Shown in pieces: positions 1-13,070 of a stretch of 64,000 nucleotides of DNA (positions within the stretch are counted from its first letter, which is position 1; every line of letters begins with the position of its first letter). This stretch comes from Klebsormidium nitens. Taxonomy: Eukaryota; Streptophyta; Klebsormidiophyceae; Klebsormidiales; Klebsormidiaceae. The position numbers and the translations under genes are program-made. Under the pieces are notes generated by a model. It was given only the letters and a program-made list of their open reading frames with translations. It was not told where the DNA came from and did not search any database. The DNA is taken from positions 124,001 through 188,000 of the forward strand of contig DF237042.1 of NCBI GenBank assembly GCA_000708835.1. The letters are read 5' to 3'.

Positions 1-394
1 TAGATGCTTCGTCTAGGAACTTATAATCTCTCCTGTCTACCAAACTAATCCAGTCGTGCAACCCTCGTGTTTGTTTCTCAGTCAAGGTCTTTGCATCAAC
101 TTGAAATGATTGCAAGAAGGGTCCCTTTCAGAAAACATCTGCCTGGGAAGATTCGCCATACACGACCGCCTTGACGAACTATAGATTCCTCCCACGAGTA
201 CGATTGTACAAGACTTGAAGTCCCGGAGATTTTCGATATCACCTGGGCCTTTTTCTTGCCTGTCCGGCCCTTCGACTTTGCTAGGAGAGTTTGGACGGTC
301 TGATACAGCTGTTGTTGTGTTCTTCGACTCCTAGAAACGTAAGGTTGGGTAAAGATCATCCCTGTCCCTCACGGCTTCATTCTGCAAAACACAG

Positions 395-2254
395 ACTAGA
401 ACGCGCTTGGGATGCTTGTCTACCTGGAGGACCCGACGAAAGTGGGAAGAGCCGGAAGTTATCCTACACCTTCTTGCGAGGGGTAAGCTTGGAGGCACAA
501 GCATTCTGGCGCGCTCTGAAAGCGTTCTCGAGCATGTGCTTCTTTAAGAGCAGAGTCTTCGTCGACTTTCTTTTTACCTCTGTCCGAGGAAAGGCGTTGT
601 TTCTGGGATTGTGCTGCGCCGCTTATCCTTTTTTGCCTCTCATCTTTTTGATGGCACTGCGCAGATTTGTGCGTTTGCCTTCTGACGTGTCCCACCAATC
701 TCGTCTTGCAGTTCGAGAACTGGCTCTCGTTCGACACGAACCCGCTGTATGCGGTCCTGCACGAGGCAATCTACTGCCAGGTCAGTGCACTCTTCCTGGG
801 GCAAGCGTTATTCGTGCAGTCCCCTCATGTATAAGCGAACAGTCTTGCACTTTCTGCATCAGAGTCATTGTCAACGATCTGTGGTAGGATGTTATCTGAT
901 TTCGAAGCTGTACTATTCCTGCTTTGCATTCTCCAATTGATCGTTCTCTTGTTTCGGGCAGGGAGAGGCTTCTCGGTGGGCCGCTCAGCGCATTCGAGAG
1001 CAGAAACACCTCGCCACCAAGTTCGATGCCGTGCAAGCTGCACGGGAGGATCGGCCGGTCTACTTCACCGGGGAGGTGAGCTTGAGCATCTAAACGGCAA
1101 TGTAATGTGCCGTTGCCAACATAAGACTGCTCTTTCTTTAAAAGCCAGCATTCGAGAGGGGCCTCGAACATCACTCCCAGCGGCTGTGCAAAGCATGAGT
1201 CTTGCATCGCAAGACACTTTACACCGTGCCACTTTCGACGGCTCTTGGTGACTCTCAAGGGCGTCTGGAATCTTTTAGAGGAACCTGGCAGGGTCGACAG
1301 TGATTGTAAACGCTTAGAGGTCTGTCCGAGGTTCTGTATTCTGTATGCTTCTCAACCGACGGGTCTTGCTCTCCTAAATCTACACTCATGCAAGGGCGTT
1401 GAATCTGCTCGGAAAGGATCTGGCAGGTCTCGACAACGATTGCGAGAATCGAGTCTTCTCATGGGTTCTGTATACCTTTCATCCTTGACATCAATTCTGA
1501 TGCAGATGATCTTCCCCTGGATGTTCGACGAGTTGGCCGGGCTTCGGGAGCTCAAAGAGGTCGCTGACATCCTGGCTGAAAAGGCAGACTGGGGCGAGCT
1601 GTACCGCACAGACGTTCTTAGAGAAAACAACGTGAGCACGATCGAGCCGCTCTTGGTTCAAAAAATCAGGGAGCCTCTGAGAGAGAGCCGGGAAATGATG
1701 CTTGAGGATCGACTGTGCCGCTCGCCGCCGGGGCTTGACAGCCAATTCCAAACTCGGGCACCCAAGAAGTTACGCGGCCAGTCTGCGCTTCATAAAGTGC
1801 GGAAATCGACATGAAACTATACTCTCCGCCTTCGCGGAAACTATCGAACACTCCGTCAAAAACAGCATCTTGGTTGCGAGGTTATTGGGCCCGAGAAGCT
1901 TTTGTTCCAACTCTGCGAAAAGCGCTCGGTAGGCTGTTTCCGGGTGGTGCTTTTCCGCGAGTGTTGCCTGTTGGGAAGTGTAACTTTACGGAAATGTCTT
2001 TTGAGAGTCCAGTCCTGAGAAGCTCAGAGAAAACGGACGACTCGCTTCTTCTTTTGCAGGTGCCCGTTGCCGCGTGTTGCTATTACGAAGACATGTATGT
2101 GGACTTTGGGCTATCGCAAGGGACGGCGGCCGGTGTCAAAGGCTTGCGTTTGTGGGTGACAAGCGAGTTCCAACACTCCGGGATCCGAGAAGATGGACCG
2201 AGGGTACTGGAGAAGCTGTTGGCGCTTGCGTCTGAACAACACCCTCTGAATTGA
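395..2254 (+). CDS. Proline iminopeptidase-like alpha/beta hydrolase (peptidase S33 type), 5' truncated
   Basis: Only the C-terminal 196 codons are present; the 5' exons lie left of the window. Exons: 395-482, 712-780, 962-1075, 1506-1631, 2060-2254 (stop 2252-2254). All junctions are GT-AG and the phases agree. The protein contains FDTNPLYAVLHEAIYCQ, VYFTGE, MIFPWMFDEL and VPVAACCYYEDMYVDFGLS, then FQHSGIREDG near the end. These are hallmarks of the plant proline-iminopeptidase-like hydrolases (Arabidopsis At3g61540 type). The Asp in YYEDMYVDF and the His in QHSG are the likely Asp and His of the Ser-Asp-His triad (inferred); the nucleophile Ser is not in the window. Family members are predicted to release N-terminal proline from peptides. 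The gene converges on COQ9. Positions 1-394 appear to be intron. Confidence 0.85.
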
Positions 2255-3533
2255 TTCTTGCGTGCAGTCTGCAAGTGTTGTAGTCTAAGCTGCCAGCGTT
2301 GATTACGTTGCAACCGCATGAAGGAGCGAATCACTAATTGGCCACTAATTCAGTTGGAAACTGTCGGAAGTGATGAAGGTGGTGTTGCGAGGGGACATGC
2401 ATCGATTGACCTGCGAGTCGAGAATCGAAGTCAAACCCTCTACCAGTGTTGAAGCACAACTTGACCGACAATTTTGGCGGAACTTATAACAAGTCGTTCA
2501 AACACGGGCAGATTCGGAGTCCAGGGCTCAGCTTGAGTCGGTTTGCGAGTGGAAAAGATGGATAATCTCCTGGTGCAAGTCGCTCAAGCTGCGGAAGGCT
2601 TGAATGCCGTCATAATCCACACAGGCACTCCAGTCAAGTCTAAGCTACTCCCGCCGGTGCAATGTATACTATATTGTACTACCAGCTCCTTTGCCACTAA
2701 TCATGGGCATGGGCGGCTGCGCGGCGCAGCCGCGGCCGGCCTTCGTATGCCATGATGGCAAAATATAGCTAGAACAGATTCGTGTGCACTGAGCGCTCAC
2801 TTCATCACACTGTCCGATAGTTTTTAGTGCCGCATGAGGCATGACATGATGGCCCCGATCACGTATGGTGGCATGCAAATTCCGAGCTCCATGCACATGC
2901 AAAATTCAATTAGCCGGCCGCACTGTATGACTTAACAATCGGAGAATCGTGTCGACACATGCCCGATCTAACGCAGCAAGCGCGCCACGCCAGCTAGGTC
3001 TATCTAACATTCAACTTATCCAGATGGATCAACATGAGCGACTGCAGCCGCGCATGCATTGAACGGGATCCAGGTGTGCGGGCGGCCGCATTCGAAGTGA
3101 CCTAGCAAGCAATTCCTATACGACTCCGTTGTACATGACCATATTGCTATGCATATTCTTGCGGAGCAATGATCCGCATGACCTATATAGCTCATGGTAT
3201 GTCTTCCACATGTCCGAAAAACTTCCTTTCAAAAGTCTTTTCTACACAGCAAGTCAGAGGCCGGGACAAGTCAATTTGACCAGCCGCGGACCTGTAAAAG
3301 CGCCACCGCAGATCAAGAGTAACTTTTCGAAGGACGGAAGACGGGCGGCCGACCATTCATCGTCAGCACTGCAAGAGTTGAGTCAAGCCTTTCTAGCTAT
3401 CCACGTTCCTCGATGCACCATAGAAACATAAGCATGCAGAGACTTTCATTAGCCACCTTAGCTTGGACTGTATCCAGACACTCTCAAAAACATACCTGTA
3501 CTTTACATCTATGACCGCATAACGTATCTCGTC
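2255..3533. other. Intergenic spacer between convergent genes, with a palindrome-rich stretch
   Basis: No convincing coding exon. About 2650-3110 has a different texture from the flanks: many 6-8 bp palindromes such as GCATGC, GCGGCCGC and GGATCC, and a GC-rich hairpin-like run near 2710-2745. The first hundred bases are presumably the 3' UTR of the hydrolase and the last part that of COQ9. No transposase or terminal repeats were seen. Confidence 0.5.
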
Positions 3534-6500
3534 CTATCGACGGCGCTTGCTGGAATCTCCACCTTGCATCAGCCGGTCAACCGTGCTGCCGAACGTACTG
3601 CCAAGTCCAGCGCCTATCGCTTCGGCGAGGTGCTTGAACTGCAAGAGGAGAGAAACGGACCACCTTAAGACCAACGTTCTGTCGGGAATGCGCACTCACA
3701 ACGGTCGCAAAGCGTTCAGCACACCAAAACGGACCCCCCTGATCAAGTCTTGAGTAAAGACCAGTGAAGATGCTTACCAGATAAAGCTTTCGTTCTGTCC
3801 GAATGCAACCACAGACTGCCGGGCTTAACCAAATATACGAAAAGACGCTACTTGGGAAGAAAATCCATTCTGTTTCCTTCAACTTCTAGCCTTCCTGCTC
3901 ACCTCGTCGGCCGACTTCTTTAGCTCCACGGCCTCCTCAATCCGCCGCTCGAGGAACTTCCACGTCTCTGCGAATCCTGCACCAAATGGGAAAGCAAGAT
4001 CAGGCTCTAGGCGCTTGGTGCAGTCGGATGGAAACAGTTCACTATCATGGTGGCATCAACCACAGCCAATCAAGAAAGGAAAAGGTGTATATTAAGCGTA
4101 CTCAGAAGATGTACAGTCAAGTCGATAAAGGTAATCAGATGCTAGCAGAAGCATCTGATACATGCCGCGCGTATACGAAAGAAAGCCTGCCCGACACAGA
4201 GGTAAGACAAGGTTTCCTTTCGCTTCCATCCGAGATCGACGAGGTCTGATGAGGTCTGATGGTAAAAGCCGGAAGGCATTACGCGATTTGCGTGACCTTG
4301 CCTTTCAATTTGCACCCTCCGAAGAAGCCTGGTGCCAGGCGCAACCTACCAAGACCCCGCTAGAACTTTCCTTTTCGTACAGATTTTGCCAAATGGACTC
4401 CATGATTTTCTCTGAAATACACCTACTCTGCTGCCACTCGGACAGGAGCGGTAAACATGCTGCCTTCGTCATTAGCAAGGAGGATGTTCTGAAAGCAATC
4501 GTCATCTTTCAGGAGTCATTGAACGATCACAGACACGAACCACGTAAAGAATCATCAATTTGAAGGGCGCTTGCCTGGGGAGAAGTCCGTGAGCATGTAG
4601 ACTTCCGTGGCGCCGTAGACTGCGGCGACCAGCCCCCGCTTGGCGTACCAGCTGGCATCCACGGCGGTGTCGCCCGTCACCTCCCACAGAACGTCCACGA
4701 GACGGGCCCGCTTCTGAACGGCAGCAGCCATGTTTTGGGGGAGAGCCTGCGACGGAAGATTATGAGAGGGTCTGTAGATTTCAGTTGGGTCAATGGTGAA
4801 ACGAAGATGATACGCCCGTTGCATATCAACACACTCTTGAGTCTCTTTCGAACGGCAGCAGCCATGTTTTGGGGGAGAGCCTGCAACGAATTTTTACGAG
4901 AGGGTCTGTGGATTTCAGTTGGGTCATTTTGGAAGCGCAGATGATACTACCGTCGCTTATCGACACACTCTTAAGTCTCTTCCGAACGGCAGCAGCCATG
5001 TTTTGGGGGAGAGCCTGCAACGAATTTTCACGAGAGGGTTTGTGGATTTCAGTTGGGTCATCTTGGAAACGCAGATGATACTACCGTCGCTTGTCGAAAC
5101 ACTCATGGTCTCGTCTGAACGGCAGCAGCCATCTTTAGCGGAAGGGCCTGCGAAAGAAGTCTACGAGAGGCTGTTGACTGACGGTTGGATCACTGGTGAA
5201 ACGAAGACTTCTCTCCCGTCGCATTTCCACACACGCCTGGTCGCTTTTGCGTGACAATCAAGCGCCGGCTTCTTTAGGCACACGAGGGACTATCCCAGTC
5301 ACGGTGCCTCGTCAGCCTGGAAGTGTATTGAAAGTTATACGTCCGTGACCCCCGAGCGTAATACGTGTCGCTCGTCCAAGATGACCACGTGGCTCGAAGT
5401 GCAGCAAAGTATGTTGAACTTGAACCTTTTTGAAACATTGAAGAGCGCACGCCATTCTTCGGCCCGTCGGCAGGGCTCTTGCAGCCACACCCCGACAACA
5501 TCCGGGCGGTTCCCTTCTGAGAGGGCCTGATGGGACACGTGACCCGATAAATGAATGCCAAGCCCCTTGGCTTCGAAAGCGTGTATGGTTCACGAGTGCA
5601 GCCGTCAAGGTGAGATACAGGAAATCAGACCAGTTTCAGTGTGAGCGGGGACAAGGAGAATGGTACCGGAGAGAAGCTAAGGCTGATCGTTGTTGGAACT
5701 TGCCCTGCTGACGTCAAGGTAAGGGCTGTCGGGCGATCTTGTATATTTTGGCCGTTGGATCCTCACAGACGTATCCTCCGACGGCCTGAGAGGCATCTTG
5801 TTCCTTATACGTCTGAAGTAGAGGGACCAATACGCGACTTAGGCCGTCCTATGGCACTTCCAATGGGATTCGACGCTTCAAACACTGCAGTTCCAACTGG
5901 TCCCAGCCTTAGCTTCGCTCCGGTACCGATTCTCCTTGTCCCCGCTCAGTCAACAAACCAGGTTCTCACCTGTAGCGCCAGCGCTTGGGGCCACGTGGTT
6001 ACATACGGCGCCTGCATCTCCAGCCGCAGCTTGATGGCCTGCACCAGCTTGTCCCGCGTGGACAGCTCCGAGAACGCGGACCCTTCCTCCTCTACTGTCT
6101 TCGCCAGCTTCTTGTTGCACTCGTCGATGAAAAACTGCGGGAAGATCAGGGTTTGCAGAGGGTGAGAAATGTTGCCATACTTGGAAGGAAAGACAGAATC
6201 GCAGTCATTTTAGTAAGGAACCACTACGGCAAAGGGAAAGACTGAGTTGCTCTTAAGACGAGACTACGGGACAAGTTGGAGTCTTGATTGCTAATCGATT
6301 GCAGGTCAAGTTCGAGAAAGTAAGTAGGCGCGTGAGAGATTCATGAGAGATGCGGAACATAACTCATGTCAATTCATCAACAAGTTTGTGCAGATACTGA
6401 TGAATGCAGGTCGTGTCGTTTGTAGAGGGTTAAAACAGGTGAAGGCAAGTCCGATCTGTTCGGCCACCACTTGAACATGCATCTGAAGTTCCAGTGATAA

Positions 6501-7880
6501 ACGAAGCTGAAGAGATCCTTTGAATCCGGTAGAAAATGCTCGCTGCTCCGAAGGATAACGAATTCAAGAGTCAGTTAGTGTCGGTCTACTTCTTCTCGAT
6601 GATATCGATGATAGTCTACAAACGACGTGCACGCCGTATGCTGGTTTACAAAGCAGGGTTTCCTCAAAAATTGCTGGAGATGCAGAGATGTACTACGATG
6701 CTGACGCCTGTAGCAGTGAGTAAAAACAACCGCATCTGATGAACAATCCAACGTCCGAGACTGGTCTCACAGCGTGCCCTTCCTTTGTGCATCTGAGGTA
6801 GAAAGAACATCCTTCCTTTGTACCTCACCTCTAGCAATTCCACACCTCCCCTGCCAAAGACCCCAGCAGCCGCTGGCGACAGGCCAATATCCCTAGCCCC
6901 CGCAGCGAGTGCGGCATCGGACCAGCCCAACGTGACCTGCAGGATGAGGCAAGACGGTCTTTGTAGACTGCAACCAAAACATCGTTCAATGCCTTACTTG
7001 ATTTGAATTGATGCCAAATCTGACGCAAGGCTAGAAGATGAGCAAGCCGTGGGAACCTTTTACTTCCAGTGCAGGGAATAGATGAAGATTGAGTGCACCT
7101 GAACATCTTGGCAAAGCCTGCGCACGATCTGTATGGACATCGCGCCAAGCTAAACCAACATGATGACTGTTCTCTGAACGCAGACTAAACAGTGAGCCGC
7201 ATTGAAGTGATCAATAACATTTAGTGACCAAGGGGTGATCTGACACTTCCCATTCGCCCTCCTCAATATATATGCAAGTCAGAAACTTAAAACTTTCACA
7301 CAATTGCTGATCAACGGCCACTCGGCAGAAATTAGCTCACCACATGATTCAGCGCAGCTTCCAGTATCTCATCCCTGTCGCTCCTCGCCTGCTCCTTCTT
7401 CGCCTCTTCTCCTATGATCCTTTTGGCTTCGGCCACTCCCGGCGCTGCCTCCTGCCGCACCGCATCTCTCCGTTCATTCTCAGCCTTGTGCACAGCATTG
7501 GCATCAACAAAGGGGATGGTCTTGGGTTTCTGCTCTGGCTTGCGCTGACTGGTACCAGGCTTGCTTGACTCCGCCTCTACGGAGGGCAATGTCTTTGGTT
7601 CTTGCGGAGGTTTTGAATGGCTAGCCTGGGAATCAGGACTAGATACGGCACATCTCCAGGGTTCGAGCCTGTACCCGCGGGACCCGCTGGTGCTCTGCTC
7701 CGGCATGCTTGGGATTCCGCTGACGCATGATGAGGTCAGCTGGGAAGGAGGAGATGGGTGCGTAAGGAGAAGAGTTGGCGGGAAACGGGGGTGGCTAATG
7801 GAGCGATGCGAGTTTGCACGTGCTTGGTGGAAAAGCTCCTTTCCGAGCAGCTGGTACAGGAGGCGACTGGGGAGCGCCAT
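3534..7880 (-). CDS. COQ9: COQ9, mitochondrial ubiquinone biosynthesis lipid-binding protein
   Basis: Six exons on the minus strand: 7880-7341, 6936-6829, 6134-5970, 4746-4575, 3976-3903, 3638-3534, giving 387 aa in consistent phase. Residues 1-140 form a long basic N-terminus rich in Ser and Pro (mitochondrial presequence and linker). The COQ9 domain then runs from EILEAALNHV through LGWSDAALAAGARDIGLSP, FFIDECNKK, WYAKRGLVAAVYGATEVYML and ETWKFLERRIEEAVE. COQ9 is a TetR-like-fold protein that binds isoprenoid lipid and presents substrates to COQ7 in ubiquinone synthesis (established for the family). Intron 4 appears to use a GC donor (CAG|gcaagc at 4574); an in-frame stop follows and no usable GT donor is nearby. 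Intron 3 holds four tandem copies of the exon 4 acceptor region. It is divergent from MscS-like A, 647 bp away. Confidence 0.92.
4684..5245 (-). repeat. Tandem copies (about 134 bp each) of the COQ9 exon 4 acceptor and first codons
   Basis: Four head-to-tail copies begin near 4714, 4849, 4984 and 5117, at a spacing close to 134 bp. The first overlaps the start of real exon 4. Copies 2 and 3 preserve the acceptor AG followed by codons for ALPQNMAAAV; the fourth is more decayed. They lie inside intron 3, upstream of exon 4 in the sense of transcription. In the extra copies the reading frame diverges after about 15 codons, so they look like relics or decoy acceptors, not functional exons. Confidence 0.9.
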
Positions 7881-8527
7881 TTTGCAAACAATGACGCCTC
7901 TCTTCCTTGATACTTCTCCCTGCTTCCCTGCTTTGAATCAGCTTGGCCTAGCTGCGACACGGCAGAAACGCGCATTGCCATACGCTCAGATTCTTACGCC
8001 AAAACTTCAAGCCAGATTATATACAACCGAAGTCCAAAACTTTGATTGTACCGTAATCCAACTCGGCTGCAGCCTTGCTATGTAAAACTATCATGCTACT
8101 GTATGGTACCGCCGCTTTCTACTTACAAAATACAATATCTTACATCATTTTGTTCCAATCTTGCTCATACGCGCTGCTATAATGCTCATAGGCACCCTGC
8201 TTATACCTACTTGGGAAAGGAAATGCCAGCTGGCGAGCTTGATTTGCGTCCAGCTGGCATGAACACCAGTTCGACTTCAGCCTTCAGGACTTCTGCTTCT
8301 CTTCGTCTTGCAGAATCTGAAGAGGGGAGCTTTCTGCTTCTTCTCCATTGAGCTTCCAGCTTTTTGTTCGTTTTGACGAGACTCTGCAGGACCAGCAGCA
8401 TTGCTTTGATCCCCTCATCAACCCTGCAGAAAGCTCTACTGCAATTTTTCAGAGTACACTCGCAATTGACGCCGCTGCACTGACTGTGACAGGACAGCAT
8501 CTCTCACATTGTTGAGCTTCTTCTGCA
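7881..8527. promoter_or_regulatory. Shared 5' spacer between divergent COQ9 and MscS-like A
   Basis: A 647 bp spacer between two start codons pointing away from each other, so both promoters should lie here (inference from arrangement). An AT-richer run occurs around 8015-8180. No specific promoter element is assigned. Confidence 0.45.
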
Positions 8528-11500
8528 ATGGAAGCGATTGCAGAAAAGGTTGCAGAAAAGGTTGCGGGCCGGAGCTGGTTTGACGCTCTTCTAGAAGAGG
8601 GCGTCTTGTGCGCAACTCTCTACCTGGTGTATGTCCAGGGTACCACCCTTTTGCGCTTGGCGCACGGTGTCTACCAGAAGGCTGAAGACCAAGTGGAGTC
8701 CAAAGTGCAGTCATTTCAGGAGCCAGGGGTGAGTGTGAACAAAGCTTCTCAATCCAGAAGCAGGTCGAAACAAGTTCTATGAATAAAAGTTGATGCCAAA
8801 TTTTATCAGGTGAAAGGCAGCTTTTGAAACCCTGGACTTCAATCAATGTTTAGTCTCCTCCTGGGACAATTGCATGCATGCAGACATGAGGAGACTGTTG
8901 GAGAAGTGTTGCGCAGAACGTCATCATTAAGCATGGGCCAAATGTGAGCTCAGTTGCCCTCCTTACACTGGTAGTAACCCAAGGAGATGCTGTTTTGGCT
9001 GTCAATGCGAAAAGTTACTGCCTACGCAAGCTTCTCCTGGCTATGTTGAACCCATTAGCAAACCACCAAAGAAGGTGACCCATTATGTATCTCCAGACCT
9101 TTGATTGCAGTTCACAATCAGAGGCCAAGCTGGTCACCGTGGCTCCCCTTTCGCAACCATGCCAAACCGTACCATCTCTAATCTTTGTGACCTGTTTGGT
9201 GGTGCAGAAGAAACGGGATGTGACCGCCAACAATGTACCATTTGAGCACTCCATGTTTGGAGCCGCCGACTGGCCACTGAAAGCGCTGGTGGCATTCCTG
9301 ATTCTGAGCCACTTGTGAGTAACAAAGGCTGTTCTCCGGATCAAGCAGATGTTGTTTGGCGTCCGGAAGCAGTGCTCATTCCCGAAAATCAGTGCTCATT
9401 CCCGCTCGGATGTCCTGAAGTAGGGATAACTTAGAAGTGACTTTCAATGAATGAAGTTGGACCATTCAAAGGTCATGGGCCAGTGGAGAAGAGACCCTCG
9501 TCGAGCAAACGTTATAAGCGCTGGCAGCTGGCGTGCTACCTTCGAATGCAGGAAGAATCCAGCTCTTTGGATCCTGCAGATGTAAAACAACTCTGTCCTT
9601 CAATTTCTTCCAAATCAGCTGAATGATTTGTCAGTCCTGTCGTGCTCTGTTGACCCCTTTCTCTACATTATCCTTGATCTGTTCATTTGGCGTCTCGCCT
9701 TTTCCTTCTGCTTATCACTTGCATTCTCGGACAATGCAGTGCGTCCACCTTCTTCTTCCCCACTTACTTTGCCACCGAGCAGCTGTGGCTGGCCCGACGG
9801 GCGGCTATCGTCCTGTGTGGTCTCTGGTTTGGTTTCCGCTGGAAGAGCAACTACACCAGGCTGCTCATTAGGCACAATCCGCATGACCGGGTAAGTAGGT
9901 CAAAGAAACAATGTCAAAATCCAAGGGAGGGAACGAGAGAACGAAATTCGCGTCCTTCTTACACAATTTGCAGTTGACCTTGTTGATACATAGCAGCAGC
10001 ACACTGTTTCTTGTGCAGGATATTCGCTTCTCATTGCCATCGTCGAACGTGATCTGTGGTGATCGTTGCGATCAACCTATGGAGACGAAAGTAACTGACC
10101 TTAATCTGGACTAAACTTGTCGTCTGGTTCAATTGATGTCTACGTTCAAGTGATCTCTCGAGGTACTTACCGTTTTATCAGCCATTCTAGCTGTGGGGTT
10201 ATGCTAACCAGGCTTTTCATCCCGCAGGACCGCTACATTGTGCTCGACAAAGTCGCTACCATCGGCTTAGTAACAGTCGCAGCCCTCAGCTTGGGCGAAG
10301 TCATTGGGGTCGCTTTCCAGTCCTTGCTAGCAATTGGGGGAGTCTCGGGAATTGCAGCGGGGCTGGCGGCAAAGGACTTGTTGGGCAACCTCTTCAGCGG
10401 GGCGCTTATGTACGTTACACGGCCATTCAAGATTGGCGAATTTATCAGCGTGAGTCGTGCGCCCCCTCTCTTTGTAACAACTTGCCGTCGCGGTCAGAAT
10501 TTGTTGGTTTTAAAACAGTAACGGACTTGGGTGCTTCGACATGGGCTCTGTTGGTTCAGATTCTATCGAGGTCCTGACAGTTTGACGGCTCGCTAGGACT
10601 TTCAATGTTCCCTCTATCGCCGCACAAAAGTAGCACAGACGCTTTTGCGATGTGACGACTAGTCACAAGTTCCGTAGTTTGGCTCTCCTTGGGTAAAGGA
10701 CAATATGATACGAGAAGGGCCTAAGAGACTGGCCCTTCTGTTACGAATCTTGGAAGGTTCAGAGTCGGAGCCAAAGTGACCGCTTCATAACGGAAGCATC
10801 AAACCTCTGGGATGAGATGCTGGCATTGGGGAGACGCCCTCTGGGATCCGTTCGATATTTTAGGCTTTCAAGTCGCCGATGAGCTTCTTTTGAAAACTTG
10901 GGCTTGTTGATCAACGATTTGGATTCCGCAGACCTTTGCGCAAGGCCAGGACGAGGAGATTCCATCCAATCCAACACACATATCTTTCATAACAACACGG
11001 GACTTTGAGATGGCTTGGAAACGAAGTTGCAGCTTTTGTGCATTTCCTCAGGTCCGCATTCCTGAAGTCCTTCTGTGGTGTTCCAACATTCCTTCTTTCT
11101 CTCACCACCTCCTGTTAATCTCATTTGACTTGTCTTCCAACCCTGCAGGCCGGCCCTGCGACTGGGAAAGTCTTGGACATAGGTGAGCGAACGGCCGCAC
11201 TCAGCCGCTTGGAATGCTTCTAACGTGACGAGTATGTGGTCTATCTGGGCAGTCTCTTATCTTCGGCGTGACTTTCCGTTGCGCTTTCGCAAACTTTGCT
11301 ACTCTGGACTCAATGCAAAAGTCCATTTGGACCTCAAGATAGAGAGGTCTTCAATTAAAAAGGACTTGTCTATCTAACCCGAACTGGTGTCCGTTAATCG
11401 TCACTGACAAAATCAATGCTTCCCCGCTTAAATCGGGAACTAGTCCGGACGTCTACTGGAAAGCATGAAGGAGCGAAGGCGCTGTCCGTAAAAGCCGACT

Positions 11501-13070
11501 GAGTTATTCACTATCTCTCGCAGGTTTCTACAACACGAAGATGCTCACAGTTGACCGTGCCATCACGTACGTCCCTAACTCCAGCTTCACTTGCTCGGTG
11601 AGACGGCGCTCCTTCTCCTCTCAACAATTTCAAGTTCTTGCTGCTGAAACGGTTTTTTTCCACTTACGGGTGACAAGTTTGCCCCTGTCCCGTACCTATG
11701 GTCATGTTTATTTGAGCCTAAGCGCTTGTTTAGACAGTATTGCTTAGGGAATGTGCTTACCTGAAGCGGGCTGACGTTGTATTCGGCGTAGCGGCTATAC
11801 CTAATTTCTTCTCCCGAACTTGCACATCCAACGCCTGGAAGCGACTGGATTGTTGTCGACGCATCGGTCCTTGCAATCTGTTGGCCTTATTGAATTATCA
11901 CAAGGCCCCCTTTCTTTATGAAGGAAGCCTCTTCCTCCCCGTGGTCAGAAAGGATCCTGTCTCCGGCGTTCTCACGTTCAGCGCTCAGTATCATCTCTTT
12001 ATAGTCCGGATGGATTCTGGTTGACAAATTGACCCCTACTTTATGTATCAAGTCGAATTCCAACTTCTACGATTGTGACCGTCACCCCCACTTTCTACAG
12101 ACGATCACCAACTTTTCGCGCCAAGAGACGCGCTACATCGAGGGCACGTTCCTGGTACGTCACCGTGACATCAGCGCCGTCGACGCCATCACCGCGGACC
12201 TGCGCGAGCTGCTGCGCGCGCACCCCGCCGTTGACACGCAGGAGCAGCCCCCGCGCGCGTTCCTGGCGAAAGTGGGGCCGCTGGGGGCGGAGATCGCTAT
12301 GAACGCGGTTACGAAGCCGATTGTAAGTATCATTGAGACCAAGAAGCTCTTGGAGACTTGGCGCTGGTTTTGTGCTTGGCGCATTGTGCGTCGTAGTTGA
12401 GCCCCGTCGGTGGGGTCGGAGATTGCCATCGACGGGCTGACGAAGCCGACTGTGAGTAGTTTCCTGGGTTGTGAAAGTGTAATATCCATTTCTTTTGGAA
12501 TGATTCAGATGTTGAGGCGGTGGTTTTTGTGTTTGCGCGTTGTGCTTCGTTGCTTACAGCTGCCGAGGGCGGAGATTGTCACGAAGGCAATTGTAATCGC
12601 CGAAGAGAGAATAAACGTGTGCAAGGATTTGCCCACTGAGCTCTAAATAGTGCAGACATGGACTTTTAACCTAGCATTGGAGTCGTACATTTTGCGGCTT
12701 GACGTGTCTAAGCCCGCTAAAGTGGGGTCGCTGGGGCCCGAGATAGCTTAACGTAGTCACCAAAGTGAATCAAAGAACCGACTCGGACATGATCAGAACT
12801 AAATTCCAGAAGATTCCTTGCCACTCCCGGAGTGCGGAGTGCTTCGGCTGTCAACCGCTCCCGTTCCGTTCGTGTTGTCTGTTCCGTCTTATGATTCTGC
12901 ACAGGGCAACAGTCTGGTCGACGAGGTTGCTTAGATCAACTTTCTCATCCTTGCAGGGGTTCGACGACTACTTGGTTGCGAAGCAAACGCTCCTTGTGAA
13001 GGCTGCTAAGATTATAGAGAGCCATGGGGCGGTCATTGGCCCCGCTCTGCCTCCAAATTGGCAGCAATAA
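8528..13070 (+). CDS. MscS-like mechanosensitive ion channel A (MSL2/3-like)
   Basis: Eight exons: 8528-8728, 9208-9314, 9740-9890, 10228-10449, 11149-11182, 11524-11597, 12101-12322, 12957-13070, giving 374 aa with all phases matching. Hydrophobic segments lie at about residues 25-45, 87-108, 122-140 and 158-182. They precede the MscS pore helix (GVSGIAAGLAAKDLLGNLF, alternating Gly/Ala small residues) and the beta domain entry TRPFKIGEFIS. YVPNSSFT and a C-terminal alpha/beta portion follow. MscS-like channels open under membrane tension and release osmolytes; the MSL2/3 branch acts in the plastid envelope. No obvious transit peptide was found, so either an upstream exon is missed or targeting differs. 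It shares several intron positions and overall order with channel B at 49095-55671. Intron 7 carries decaying copies of the exon 7 tail. Confidence 0.88.
9370..9405 (+). repeat. Short direct repeat in intron 2 of MscS-like A
   Basis: The word cagtgctcattcccg occurs twice, 20 bp apart, within the intron. A small local tandem duplication with no known role. Confidence 0.8.
12255..12775 (+). repeat. Relic copies of MscS-like A exon 7 tail plus 5' splice site, in intron 7
   Basis: The true exon 7 end (12255-12322) reads ...GCGGAGATCGCTATG... ending ACGAAGCCGATT|gtaagt. A second copy at about 12395-12470 retains the exon tail and a GT donor (ACGAAGCCGACT|gtgagt). Its downstream intron sequence (about 12500-12555) resembles that after copy 1 (12350-12395). 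A third, shorter copy lies at about 12565-12605 and a fourth, more decayed, at about 12718-12770 with a stop codon. They read as serial duplications of an exon-intron boundary in increasing decay. Confidence 0.85.
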
